This document shows positions 1-8,054 of a stretch of DNA of 64,000 nt, one piece after another (within the stretch, counting starts at the first letter, position 1; each line of letters opens with the position of its first letter). Position numbers and translations under genes: made by a program. Origin of the DNA: NCEH01 sp043195195 (lineage in GTDB: Bacteria > Pseudomonadota > Alphaproteobacteria > Rhizobiales > Xanthobacteraceae); contig NZ_JBAFWT010000023.1 of NCBI RefSeq assembly GCF_043195195.1, positions 1 through 64,000 of the forward strand, given 5' to 3'. Below the pieces are notes generated by a model that made no database searches, was not told where the DNA came from, and worked only from the letters and a program-made list of their open reading frames with translations.

Positions 1-168
1 CCGCCATCATCTTGTCCATGGCGGCGGCGTTCTCGGTCAGAAAGGGCGCCTCGTCCGTGGGCTGGGCGGCTCCCGAGACGGCCGGTGCGGCATCGTGCGC
101 CTGGGTGGCGCTGCCAGCAAGGCGCCGCGCGAGCGCGCGCCGGCACGAGACAGGTGTCGGCGTCGCAT
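1..168 (-). pseudogene. DUF305 family protein, N-terminal part, apparently frameshifted
   Basis: The minus strand encodes a short secreted-type N-terminus that runs off the window edge and ends in TENAAAMDKMMA, which resembles the start of DUF305 (CopM-like) metal-binding proteins. That frame has no ATG before the MDKMM methionine. A plausible start with a basic beginning (MRRRHLSRAG, ATG at 168–166) lies in a different frame, and a one-base shift around 110–122 would join it to the AGSATQAHD stretch. This could be a real frameshift or a sequence error. The neighbouring copC and copD genes fit a copper-linked DUF305 protein. The family call rests on about 35 residues, so it is tentative. Confidence 0.45.
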
Positions 169-386
169 GGGCTTTCTTCTTTCGGCACGATGGCGCCTTG
201 GAAAGTTGGACTCCAGACCGGCGCGATTATTCCCGGCTCGCACCAGTCTTCTCTGATCTTTCGCATAGGCCCGTCCGACGGCCACGCCGCGCGATGAGAA
301 ATTCGAGAACGTGAGCTCACCGGGCGGAATAAATCGGCGCGGAGCGAGTCTCCTCGTGTGCAGGCCACATTTGGAGATACCCGCAC

Positions 387-812
387 ATGCGCCTTTCAAC
401 CCTCGCAGCTACCCTCGTCCTCGTCGCCGCTTCCGGCTCAGCCGCGCTGGCAGGACCCGCCGAAGACCTCGCCAAGTCGCGCATCGACGCCATTGCCGGC
501 GCCGACCTCGCCGCCGTGACTGCCGCTTACGGGCCTGCCGCAACCCTGCACTGGGTCGGCGGCCCGCTCGACGGCACCTACAGCCAGCCAGGCAAGATCA
601 AGGAGGTCTGGTCGAAATTCTTCGCTGCCCAGGGCGCCCAGAAGGCCACCATCGCCGCGGCGGCCGAGGCGACCAACCCCAAGGGCGGCACCGTGACGGT
701 CGACGCCACCTTCGCCGGCAAGAACACGGTCAAGGTGCGTTACGTGCTGCTCTATCGCGACGGCAAGCTGGTCGACGAGATCTGGCAGGTCAATCCGGCT
801 GCAGCCTATTGA
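387..812 (+). CDS. Secreted SnoaL/NTF2-like protein (DUF4440 type)
   Basis: This 141-residue protein begins with a clear Sec signal peptide (MRLSTLAATLVLVAASGSAALA, cut near ALAG). The mature part of about 118 residues has the pattern of the SnoaL/NTF2-like cone fold: an N-terminal helix with AEDLAKSRIDAI, a middle segment WVGGPLDGTYSQPGKIKEVW, and C-terminal strands with VRYVLLYRDGKLVDEIWQV. NTF2-like proteins bind or convert small ligands, and the sequence does not reveal a substrate. It lies upstream of copC–copD in the same orientation, so a periplasmic role tied to copper handling is possible but unproven. Confidence 0.75.
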   Translation: MRLSTLAATLVLVAASGSAALAGPAEDLAKSRIDAIAGADLAAVTAAYGPAATLHWVGGPLDGTYSQPGKIKEVWSKFFAAQGAQKATIAAAAEATNPKGGTVTVDATFAGKNTVKVRYVLLYRDGKLVDEIWQVNPAAAY

Positions 813-970
813 GCAACCAACACCGTGGGGACGGCTATCGCGCTGCCTCCACGCGGACCCGGGGATCGATACTTCGTGGCCGGATAGGCTCTCATTTCCG
901 AAGTCGCCAAAGCGAGACGCGGTTTCGCAGCACCGCGCAGAATCCCACACCGTCGTTGAGGACCCGGACC

Positions 971-1339
971 ATGAAACGTTCCATCACCCCGGCGCTAACC
1001 CTCGTCATCTGCCTTCTGTCCACCAGCGGCGCCCTCGCCCATGCCCATCTCATAACAGAGGCGCCCAAGGCCAATGATGTGGTGGTGCCCTCGCCGACTG
1101 CCCTGTCGCTCGGCTTCTCGGAGGGGCTCGAGATCAATCTCAGCGGCGCCACCCTCAAGGGAGCGGACAGTCAGCCCATCCCGACCGGCACTCCCGTGCT
1201 CGCGCCGGGCGATGATAAGCAGATGAGTGTTCCCCTGAACGGCCCGCTCGCCGCCGGCAAATATACCGTTGAATGGCACGCCCTCTCGAGGGACGGCCAC
1301 GCCACCCACGGTTCCTACCAGTTTGCTGTCGGCCCGTGA
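971..1339 (+). CDS. copC: Periplasmic copper-binding protein CopC
   Basis: This 122-residue protein has a signal peptide ending in ALA, directly followed by HAHL, so the mature protein begins with the copper-coordinating histidine typical of CopC. Further family marks are the FSEGLEINLSGATL segment and the C-terminal DGHATHGSYQFAV segment carrying the Asp and His ligands. CopC carries Cu(II) in the periplasm and works with CopD, whose GTG start overlaps this stop codon by 4 bases. It lacks the Met-rich Cu(I) site of the Pseudomonas plasmid type. The length matches the usual ~100-residue mature domain. Confidence 0.92.
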   Translation: MKRSITPALTLVICLLSTSGALAHAHLITEAPKANDVVVPSPTALSLGFSEGLEINLSGATLKGADSQPIPTGTPVLAPGDDKQMSVPLNGPLAAGKYTVEWHALSRDGHATHGSYQFAVGP

Positions 1340-2220
1340 TCGCTCCGCCCGCGGCGCTCGCCCTTTGCAGGCTGTTCTTCTATGTGGCGACGATCACCTT
1401 CTATGGCGCTGCATGCTTCATTGCCTTCATTGCGCCCCCGCGACTCGCGCGGGAGATCGGCGCTGCGACGGACGCGGGCATCAAGACTGCTGCCTTCGTC
1501 TCGCTCGCGGCCAGCCTCGCCTGGTTGCCAATGGAAGCCGCCGTCATTGGCGGCGGCTGGCCCTCGGCCATCGACAGGGCGACGCTGTCGGCGCTCGCCT
1601 CCGGCACGACGATCGGTACGGCCTGGATGGTCCGGGTCGGCCTTGCGCTGCTGACCGCGGTGGTTCTCACTGCTCGACCGCGCGCAAGCGGGATGCAAAC
1701 AGTGCTCGCCGCCTTGCTGCTGGCAAGCCTCGCCCTCTCCGGCCATTCGGAGATGGACGAAGACGCATGGCGCACGCTCCATATCCTCAATCACGCCCTG
1801 CATCTCTTGTCGGGTGGCTTCTGGCTTGGATCGCTCATCATGCTGCCGGCCTGTCTAGCGCGGCTGCGGGACCCTGCACTGCGTGCGGAGGCGACGACTG
1901 CGCTGCGCCGCTTCTCCTCGGTCGGACATGTTGCGGTCGCGCTCGTCATTGCCTCTGGGGTTGTCAATACCGCGCTCATCCTGGGGCGATGGCCGGACGA
2001 TCCGACCTCGTCCTATCAATTCCTGCTCGACGCCAAGATCATTCTCGTCTTCGCCATGACCGGCCTTGCGGTTCTCAACCGCTATGTCTTCGTGCCGTGT
2101 CTTCGTGCCCATCCCGAGCGTGCCGTAGCAAGCATCCGCACGGGAACCTTCGTCGAGGTCGCTCTCGGCGCCGGCGTGCTGGGGCTGGTCGCGGTCTTCG
2201 GCCTGATGGATCCCAGCTGA
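1336..2220 (+). CDS. copD: Copper resistance membrane protein CopD
   Basis: This integral membrane protein of about 294 residues belongs to the CopD family, which moves copper across the inner membrane together with CopC. It shows about eight hydrophobic helices, with histidines in SGHSEMDE and LHILNHALHLLSGGFWLGSL typical of the family. I chose the GTG at 1336 because it overlaps the copC stop as GTGA and places the first helix (LALCRLFFYVATITFYGAA) right after the start. An ATG 63 bases upstream lies inside copC. A short CCTCTG/CAGAGG hairpin at 2242–2257 lies between this gene and the convergent tetR gene. Confidence 0.9.
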   Translation: MIAPPAALALCRLFFYVATITFYGAACFIAFIAPPRLAREIGAATDAGIKTAAFVSLAASLAWLPMEAAVIGGGWPSAIDRATLSALASGTTIGTAWMVRVGLALLTAVVLTARPRASGMQTVLAALLLASLALSGHSEMDEDAWRTLHILNHALHLLSGGFWLGSLIMLPACLARLRDPALRAEATTALRRFSSVGHVAVALVIASGVVNTALILGRWPDDPTSSYQFLLDAKIILVFAMTGLAVLNRYVFVPCLRAHPERAVASIRTGTFVEVALGAGVLGLVAVFGLMDPS

Positions 2221-2297
2221 AAAAACTCACTGCGGGGCAGACCTCTGCTGACAGAGGCGCGCGGGCGTGCTGGAATTGGTCAGCCTGTCCGCGACCC

Positions 2298-2954
2298 TCA
2301 GAACCGCTCCTCCCGCAGAAGCAGGAGCATACTCTGCGCGGCTTCCTGCGCTTTGTCGGCGATCTCGGTATCCGAGGGTTGGCGAAGCCCGAGGAGCACT
2401 TCGTCAAAGATACGGGCCTTCAGCAATCCGGCGAACACCTGGGCGGCCGCGCGCTTGTCGCGCACGGTCCAACCTTCGCGACCCGTCCAGATATCAAGGT
2501 AGCCGACGAACGTGGCATCGCGGGAATCGGTCGTTTCTTCCTGATAGCGGCGGCCGAGTTCGGGGAAGCGATGTGCATCGCGGGTGACGACTCGGTAGAG
2601 CGCCATCTGGTCCTGCGACAAAACATGACGAATATACTCCTCACCGGCCTGCGGGAGCGCTTCGACTGGCGGCGCGCCGTACCAGACCGGCGGGGGCTCA
2701 TCCTCCTCGGGGATATCCGCGCCCGGCATCTTGCCACAGGCCGCCTGCATCACGGCGCTGAACAGATCATCCTTGTTCTCGAAGTGCCGATAGAGGGTCT
2801 TGATCGACACTCCGGCGGCTGCGGCGATGTGATTGACGGAAGCCTCCGCATAGCCCGCGTCCAGAAATGCCCTCAGGGCAGCCTCAACAATGGCGGCGCG
2901 TTTGCGCGCCATCAGAGCCGCCTTGGGATTATCTGCTGACCAGGTCTTCGCCAT
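2298..2954 (-). CDS. TetR family transcriptional regulator
   Basis: This 218-residue regulator has an N-terminal TetR helix-turn-helix at about residues 20–65, with AALRAFLDAGYAEASVNHIA followed by AGVSIKTLYRHFENKDDLF. The C-terminal ligand domain resembles the AefR-like type (VTRDAHRFPELGRRYQEE). It is transcribed away from the Old Yellow Enzyme gene. The intergenic region carries two perfect inverted repeats (2977–3008 and 3009–3024) that are good candidates for its operators. It probably represses the oxidoreductase–epimerase pair and perhaps itself in response to an electrophile or aromatic compound; the ligand is unknown. Confidence 0.9.
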   Translation of the reverse strand: MAKTWSADNPKAALMARKRAAIVEAALRAFLDAGYAEASVNHIAAAAGVSIKTLYRHFENKDDLFSAVMQAACGKMPGADIPEEDEPPPVWYGAPPVEALPQAGEEYIRHVLSQDQMALYRVVTRDAHRFPELGRRYQEETTDSRDATFVGYLDIWTGREGWTVRDKRAAAQVFAGLLKARIFDEVLLGLRQPSDTEIADKAQEAAQSMLLLLREERF

Positions 2955-2970
2955 CCACCGCCTATATCTC

Positions 2971-3024
2971 TTGACAATTCATACGACAGCGACAACTGTC
3001 GTATGAATGACAGCGAGCGCTGTC
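2971..3024. promoter_or_regulatory. Divergent promoter region with two palindromic operators
   Basis: A perfect inverted repeat with 13-base arms (ATTCATACGACAG and CTGTCGTATGAAT, 2977–2989 and 2996–3008) surrounds a 6-base spacer. It is followed directly by a second perfect palindrome, GACAGCG–AG–CGCTGTC (3009–3024). Both share the half-site GACAG/CTGTC. A TTGACA box on the plus strand (2971–2976) abuts the first repeat. The position between the tetR and oxidoreductase genes marks these as likely TetR-family binding sites. Confidence 0.75.
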
Positions 3025-3101
3025 GAATGACATGGATACAGCCGCGGCCTCGATCCCGCAAGTCTGTCGGGGGGGCTTGGCTCTCGCGAAACGGAGAAAA
3101 G

Positions 3102-4355
3102 ATGGCCCATCCTCTCGCCCGACCGCTCGACCTGCCTTGCGGCTCCACATTGAACAATCGCCTGGCCAAGTCGGCCATGAGCGAAGGTCTTGCCGATGCC
3201 AGCAACCATTCCACGTCTCGGCTTGAGGTGCTGTACCGGCGCTGGGCGGACTCGGGCGCAGGACTGTTGCTCACCGGCAATATTCAGGTCGATCGCTGGC
3301 ACCTGGAGCGACCAAACAATATCGTGATCGACGATGATAGCGGCCGAACGCAGCTCACAAGACTTGCTGCCGCCGGAAAATCCGGAGGGGCGCATTTCTG
3401 GGCTCAACTCAGCCATACAGGTCGGCAAGTCAGCAGCCATATCAATGCCGCACCGCTGTCTCCATCCGATGTCGAGATCGATATCATTCGCGAGGCAGGA
3501 TTCAGCTTTGCGAAGCCAAGTCCGATGAGCGAGTCCGAGATCGGCCATGCCATCGAACAGTTCGCTTTTGCCGCGAGAGAGGTGAAGCGCGCCGGCTTCA
3601 CGGGGCTGTCGCTTCACGCGGCACACGGATATCTCATTTCGCAGTTTCTCAGTCCGTTGACGAACCACCGAACCGATAGTTGGGGCGGATCGCTTGAGAG
3701 CCGTGCACGTTTCATGTTCGACGTGATCGCTGCCGTCCGCGGTGCTGTCGGATCTCATTTCCCGGTCGGTATCAAACTCAACACCTCCGATTTCTTGAGG
3801 GGCGGCTTCACCAATGCCGAGTGCGTGGAACTGGTGAAGCTTCTGAATGGCACAGGTCTCGACTTGCTCGAACTGTCGGGCGGTACGCTCGAACAGCCCA
3901 AGGTCGTCGGCGTCACCCTCAAGGACGAAGGTGAAGACGGTCGGCGTGCAAGCACGGCGGCGCGGGAAGCCTATTTTGTGGAACTTGCTGGCGCGGTGCG
4001 TGAAGTAGCCCGGATGCCGGTCATGGTCACGGGTGGATTTCGCAGTGTCGCGGGAATGGTCGAGGCGCTGGACGGCGGCGATCTCGATGTCGTTGGCCTC
4101 GGACGACCACTGATTGCCGACCCCGAAGCACCGCGCCGTGTGCTCGCCGGTGAGATCGGCACCCTGCTTTCGCCGGAGGCGGCGCTGAGCGCGTTCCATG
4201 TGCTCGCATGGAACAACATGCAGATCGAGCGGCTCGCCGACGGTCTCGACCCCGACCTTTCCCTGAGCGGCGAGGCCGCTCTTGCCGCGTTCGCCGAACT
4301 CGAAGGCAAGAACATGGCTGCGCTTCTCGAACACCGCGATCGTCGCGCCGCGTAA
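3102..4355 (+). CDS. NADH:flavin oxidoreductase, Old Yellow Enzyme family
   Basis: This 417-residue enzyme has the FMN-binding TIM barrel of Old Yellow Enzyme-like NADH:flavin oxidoreductases. Key segments are the N-terminal LNNRLAKSAMSEGLAD, the catalytic HAAHGYLISQFLSP near residue 172 with the following NHRTDSWGGSLESR, and the phosphate-binding VTGGFRS and GLGRPLIADP near the end. Such enzymes reduce activated C=C bonds or nitro groups using NAD(P)H. I chose ATG 3102 because GGAGAAAAG precedes it and the family N-terminus begins there. It is followed by an NAD-dependent epimerase-like gene and is probably controlled by the divergent TetR. The substrate is unknown. Confidence 0.9.
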   Translation: MAHPLARPLDLPCGSTLNNRLAKSAMSEGLADASNHSTSRLEVLYRRWADSGAGLLLTGNIQVDRWHLERPNNIVIDDDSGRTQLTRLAAAGKSGGAHFWAQLSHTGRQVSSHINAAPLSPSDVEIDIIREAGFSFAKPSPMSESEIGHAIEQFAFAAREVKRAGFTGLSLHAAHGYLISQFLSPLTNHRTDSWGGSLESRARFMFDVIAAVRGAVGSHFPVGIKLNTSDFLRGGFTNAECVELVKLLNGTGLDLLELSGGTLEQPKVVGVTLKDEGEDGRRASTAAREAYFVELAGAVREVARMPVMVTGGFRSVAGMVEALDGGDLDVVGLGRPLIADPEAPRRVLAGEIGTLLSPEAALSAFHVLAWNNMQIERLADGLDPDLSLSGEAALAAFAELEGKNMAALLEHRDRRAA

Positions 4356-4413
4356 CGCCGGCCATCGCGAGGATTCGATTGTGGCACCAAGTTCCAACGC
4401 AGGGAGAAGCAGA

Positions 4414-5313
4414 ATGAAAGTATTCGTCACGGGAGCGACGGGCTATATCGGGGGCTCCGTCGCCGAAAGGCTCATGGAATCGGGCCATGAGGTAACGGGC
4501 CTGGCGCGGTCCGAGGAAAAGGCCACGTTGCTGAAGGCACGCGGAATTGAGCCTGTCTTAGGCACGCTGGACACCTCCGAAATCCTCACCAAGGCGGCTC
4601 AGGCGGCCGACGCCGTCATTCATGCGGCGAGCGCCGATCATCCGGGTTCGGTCGTGACGCTCGTCACCGCGCTCGAACGCAGCGGAAAAGTTCTGATCCA
4701 CACCACGGGCTCCGCCATCGTCGCAGACCAAGCTGACGGCGAATATGCCACTAAGTTGCCGCTGACGGAGGACGACTATTACGAGCCTGTCCCATCTCGG
4801 CGATCGCGCGTCGATATGAACCGCTATCTCCGTCAGGCCGCGATCGAAAAAGGGGTCCGCGCCATCGTCGTCTGCCCGACGATGATTTACGGCACGGGGC
4901 GCGGTCTTCAATCGGATAGCGATCAGATCCCGAAATTGATGGCCATTTCCAAGCAGGTTGGCGCGGGCGTCTATTTCGGCAAGGGTCTCAATCACTATTC
5001 GAACGTCCACATCGACGATCTAGCCGCCCTTTATCTGCTGGCGATGGAGACGGCGCCCGGCGGCTCCTTTTTCTTCGCCGAGAACGGCCGCAGTTCCTTC
5101 AAGGAATTGGCCGGAATGATCAGCGTCCATCTCGGCTTTGGCGGCAACATCGTCAGCGTGCCCGTCGATCAGGTTATCCAGCAATATGGCGAACACGCGC
5201 GCCTTGGCGTGGCGTCGAACAGCTATGTCCGCGCGGCCAACGCCCGCAGGCTCGGCTGGGCGCCGACGGCACCGTCCCTGGCAGAATGGATCAAGTCGCT
5301 TCCACCCGCTTAA
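4414..5313 (+). CDS. NAD-dependent epimerase/dehydratase family (extended SDR)
   Basis: This 299-residue protein starts with MKVFVTGATGYIGGSVAERL, the Rossmann-fold GxxGxxG motif of extended short-chain dehydrogenases and NmrA-like proteins. Later segments such as VVCPTMIYGTGRG and NVHIDDLAALYLLAM are typical of the epimerase/dehydratase family. The usual catalytic YxxxK is not evident: the corresponding region reads VDMNRYLRQAAIEKG. Catalysis may therefore be atypical or absent. The start has a strong AGGGAGAAG ribosome site at 4401. It lies 58 bases after the oxidoreductase gene and probably shares its transcript. Substrate unknown. Confidence 0.85.
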   Translation: MKVFVTGATGYIGGSVAERLMESGHEVTGLARSEEKATLLKARGIEPVLGTLDTSEILTKAAQAADAVIHAASADHPGSVVTLVTALERSGKVLIHTTGSAIVADQADGEYATKLPLTEDDYYEPVPSRRSRVDMNRYLRQAAIEKGVRAIVVCPTMIYGTGRGLQSDSDQIPKLMAISKQVGAGVYFGKGLNHYSNVHIDDLAALYLLAMETAPGGSFFFAENGRSSFKELAGMISVHLGFGGNIVSVPVDQVIQQYGEHARLGVASNSYVRAANARRLGWAPTAPSLAEWIKSLPPA

Positions 5314-5481
5314 TGGCGCCGGGAATTTAGAGAACGACGATGGCCGCTTCCAGCCTTGCACATTATTCCATTCGAACCGGCGATCTGGAGGCGTCTCGGC
5401 GTGTAAACCGCAAGCCATTTTCTCCCCCAATCGGCGTCAAGCCTAGCTATGACGAATCCATAAACAATAATTCTTAAGTTC

Positions 5482-6780
5482 ATGGCTTCTGATTTGGCTG
5501 CGCTTCAAAATGGCGCCCATCTACGGATTGACCGGATGTCTTACAACTTCCTTCTGGCAGCTTCCGGCGGTGCGGGTCACCTCGGCCCGATGCTGACCGC
5601 AGCACACCAGTTGCGCAGTCGCGGTCACGGCGTTCGCCTCATTGGGCGGGAGGATGCGCGCGCCGTAGTCGAGCGTGCAGGATATCGCTTTGCAACTTGG
5701 CAGCGGACGCCGAGCTTTACGCCCGTTGCATCGGGGAGCGAACCCGTACGGCAAGTATACAATCATATCGTATTTGGGCCGGCCTCTGCTCGTGCAGCCG
5801 ACATACGGGACGAGATCGGTCGCGCACCAACGGACGCTCTGCTGGCGGATGTGTTCTTGGTGAGCTCAGGTTCTGCCGCGGAAGCCGCCGGCATACCGTG
5901 CGCACTGCTGTCGGCCACGGTCAGCCCACGACCGCTGCTTGGCGTCCCTCCGTTACGAAGCGGGTTGAGGCCACCTGAAACACCGGAAGAGCGAGCTGGC
6001 GTTGACGCGGCCTCCGCCCGGTATATTGCCGTAATGAACGAATGGTTGCCAATGCTAAACCGGGCCCGTGGGGAGTTAGGTCTCGCTGCTTTTGACGACA
6101 TATTGGAGTTGTTTGACCGCCCTGAACGGCTTCTGCTTGCGATCAGCGCGGCGTTCGATTTTTCGGCCGATCGACTTCCCAAGAATGTGCGGTACATTGG
6201 GCCGTTGCTAGACGGTTCCGATTGGGCAAAATCATGGATAGCCCCATGGCCTCATGGATCGGATCGTGCCCGAGCGCTGGTGTCTTTCAGCACAACCGAT
6301 CAAAGCCAGACCGATGCACTGCAACGCACCGTGGACGCGATGGCCGCAATTGATATGGATGGGGTAGCGACGATCGGACCGGCTCTGGAAGGTGCGAATC
6401 TACGAGTGCCTAGGAATGTAACTATAGTATCCAGCGCGCCGCACGATGCTGTAATGAAGGAAGTATCATTCGTGGTGACCCATGGTGGCCACGGAACAGT
6501 AAGCCGAGCCCTGTCGCATGGCCTGCCGCTTCTAATCATGCCGATGGGACGTGATCAGAGTGACATCGCCTCACGAGTGGAAGTTCACCGTGCTGGATTG
6601 GTCCTACCATCAACCGCGTCTGAAACGCAGATAGCTGCAGCGATGATGCGTCTAATAAGCGAACCGCACTTCCGCGTGGCTGCACAGAGGCTAAGCGAAT
6701 TGATCGCCAGCGAGGTTGAGGCGGGCCGTCTCGTTGATGAAATGGAGGAACTCGCGTGCGCGCGTCGGTCGCACGGATGA
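5482..6780 (+). CDS. UGT/MGT-type glycosyltransferase (GT1 family)
   Basis: This 432-residue protein has the two-domain GT-B layout of macrolide and flavonoid glycosyltransferases. The N-terminal domain carries SGGAGHLGPMLTAAHQL, and the C-terminal donor-binding motif is VVTHGGHGTVSRALSHGLP followed by MPMGRDQSDIA. The family transfers a sugar from a nucleotide donor to small hydrophobic acceptors, often as self-resistance or antibiotic inactivation. The start could instead be the ATG at 5536 (MSYNFLLAASGG), and neither site has a clear ribosome-binding site. The gene is visibly less GC-rich than its surroundings, which suggests transfer. It has no partner genes, so its acceptor is unknown. 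Confidence 0.82.
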   Translation: MASDLAALQNGAHLRIDRMSYNFLLAASGGAGHLGPMLTAAHQLRSRGHGVRLIGREDARAVVERAGYRFATWQRTPSFTPVASGSEPVRQVYNHIVFGPASARAADIRDEIGRAPTDALLADVFLVSSGSAAEAAGIPCALLSATVSPRPLLGVPPLRSGLRPPETPEERAGVDAASARYIAVMNEWLPMLNRARGELGLAAFDDILELFDRPERLLLAISAAFDFSADRLPKNVRYIGPLLDGSDWAKSWIAPWPHGSDRARALVSFSTTDQSQTDALQRTVDAMAAIDMDGVATIGPALEGANLRVPRNVTIVSSAPHDAVMKEVSFVVTHGGHGTVSRALSHGLPLLIMPMGRDQSDIASRVEVHRAGLVLPSTASETQIAAAMMRLISEPHFRVAAQRLSELIASEVEAGRLVDEMEELACARRSHG

Positions 6781-7100
6781 TCTTTGCGCCCTTTAGAGAC
6801 GTGCAAAACAAGGACCGCTCGCTCCCGGTGGGTCTCTGGCGATCGCGCCACGCCGCGATCTTTAAGTGAGGATCGCAGGCGTCGCGTAGCGCGACATTCG
6901 CGTCGAGCCAGTAACCTTCTTTTGGACAGACACCCTGGCGCGGCTTCGGCGTTCGTGAATTGGGCAAGCCGGCGTGGGCGAGCGCCTCGCCCGCGCGGTG
7001 GAGTTCAAGCGCCTGGGACGAGGACTTCTTCGCCGAAGAGGACTGACAGTCCCCGGCGTTCGCCGAACTTCTCCAGAACATGCGATTTCTGCGCCTGAAC
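6781..7100. other. Gene-poor stretch between the glycosyltransferase gene and the pheA–parS region
   Basis: No convincing gene is seen on either strand across these 320 bases. Open frames exist but have Arg-rich translations without family signatures, as expected of non-coding high-GC sequence. A decayed insertion is possible but not recognisable. Confidence 0.5.
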
Positions 7101-7128
7101 CGGCGCGGAAGTTCAGAGTTCCGCGCCG
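7101..7128. terminator. Perfect 10-bp stem-loop downstream of pheA/parS
   Basis: CGGCGCGGAA (7101–7110) pairs perfectly with TTCCGCGCCG (7119–7128) around an 8-base loop. On the plus strand it is followed by TTCTTCTT, so it could terminate transcription from the glycosyltransferase side. In the pheA direction there is no T run. Confidence 0.5.
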
Positions 7129-7146
7129 TTCTTCTTCGCAAAATCC

Positions 7147-7162
7147 TGTTTCACGTGAAACA
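7147..7162. other. parS: parS centromere-like site (ParB binding), perfect 16-mer
   Basis: The sequence TGTTTCACGTGAAACA is the exact 16-base palindromic consensus recognised by chromosomal ParB proteins. It lies 16 bases downstream of the pheA stop codon, outside any gene. Chromosomal parS sites normally cluster near the replication origin, where ParB loads and recruits SMC. A second copy with one end mismatch lies at 48056–48071. Confidence 0.88.
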
Positions 7163-7178
7163 TTTTCCGCGAAACGCT

Positions 7179-8030
7179 CTAGTCGCCCCGCACGATGGTG
7201 CGCCGGAAGGGATGGGCGGCATACACCCCGAGAATACGCAGCTCCTTGGAAAAGAAGGCGAGTTCCTCCAGCGCCAGCTTCACCGGCAGGTCGTCCGGGT
7301 GGCCCTCCACCTCGGCATAGAATTGGGTGGCGGTGAATTCGCCGTTCATCTGGTAGGATTCCAGCTTGGTCATATTGACCCCATTGGTGGCAAACCCGCC
7401 CATGGCCTTGTAGAGCGCCGCCGGCACATTGCGCACGCGGAACACGAACGAGGTCATCACCGGGCCGTCCTCGGCCCCGGCCCATTCCCCCTCGCGCGCA
7501 AGAATCACGAAGCGCGTGGTGTTGTGGCTCTCGTCCTCGATATTTTCCGCCAGGATCTCCAGCCCGTAGAGGTCCGCCGCCAGGCGCGAGGCGATGGCGG
7601 CGCGGGTGACGTCGCGCGCCTCGGCGATCTCGCGCGCGGAGCCGGCGGTATCGGCGCCGATCACCGCCGTCAAACCGAGCGTGCGCAACGCCTTGCGGCA
7701 TTGGCCGAGCGCCATCACATGGCTCTGCGCGGTCTTCAGCGTGGCGAGGCTCGCGCCCTTCACCGCCATCAATTGATGCGAGAGCGGCAGGAAGAACTCG
7801 CCGATGATCTTCAGGCTGGCGCGCGGCAGCAGGTGGTGGATATCCGCCACCCGGCCGGCGACCGTATTCTCGATCGGGATCATGGCGAGGTCGGCGGTGC
7901 CGCCCTCCACCGCCGCGAAGGCATCCTCGAAGGTGTGGCAGGGCACCACCTCGAAATCGGGATAGGTCTCGCGGCAGGCGATGTGGGAATTGGCGCCCGG
8001 CTCGCCCTGGAAAACGATGCGGCGGCTCAT
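7179..8030 (-). CDS. pheA: Prephenate dehydratase
   Basis: This 283-residue cytoplasmic enzyme converts prephenate to phenylpyruvate in phenylalanine synthesis. The N-terminal catalytic domain (about 1–180) shows IVFQGEPGANSHIACRE, the conserved MIPIENTVAGRV, and NTTRFVILAR, which contains the TRF motif. A C-terminal ACT domain (about 195–275) with KLESYQMNG would bind phenylalanine for feedback control; the common ESRP motif is altered here to ESYQ. There is no chorismate mutase domain, as usual in alphaproteobacteria. kdsB lies 24 bases upstream in the same direction, suggesting co-transcription. Confidence 0.94.
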   Translation of the reverse strand: MSRRIVFQGEPGANSHIACRETYPDFEVVPCHTFEDAFAAVEGGTADLAMIPIENTVAGRVADIHHLLPRASLKIIGEFFLPLSHQLMAVKGASLATLKTAQSHVMALGQCRKALRTLGLTAVIGADTAGSAREIAEARDVTRAAIASRLAADLYGLEILAENIEDESHNTTRFVILAREGEWAGAEDGPVMTSFVFRVRNVPAALYKAMGGFATNGVNMTKLESYQMNGEFTATQFYAEVEGHPDDLPVKLALEELAFFSKELRILGVYAAHPFRRTIVRGD

Positions 8031-8054
8031 GCCCGAATTCTCATGCCAAGGTCC

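Noticed and set aside
6536..7141. Minus-strand open frame overlapping the glycosyltransferase gene end and following gap
   Set aside because: Arg/Ser-rich translation without motifs, and overlapping a supported gene.
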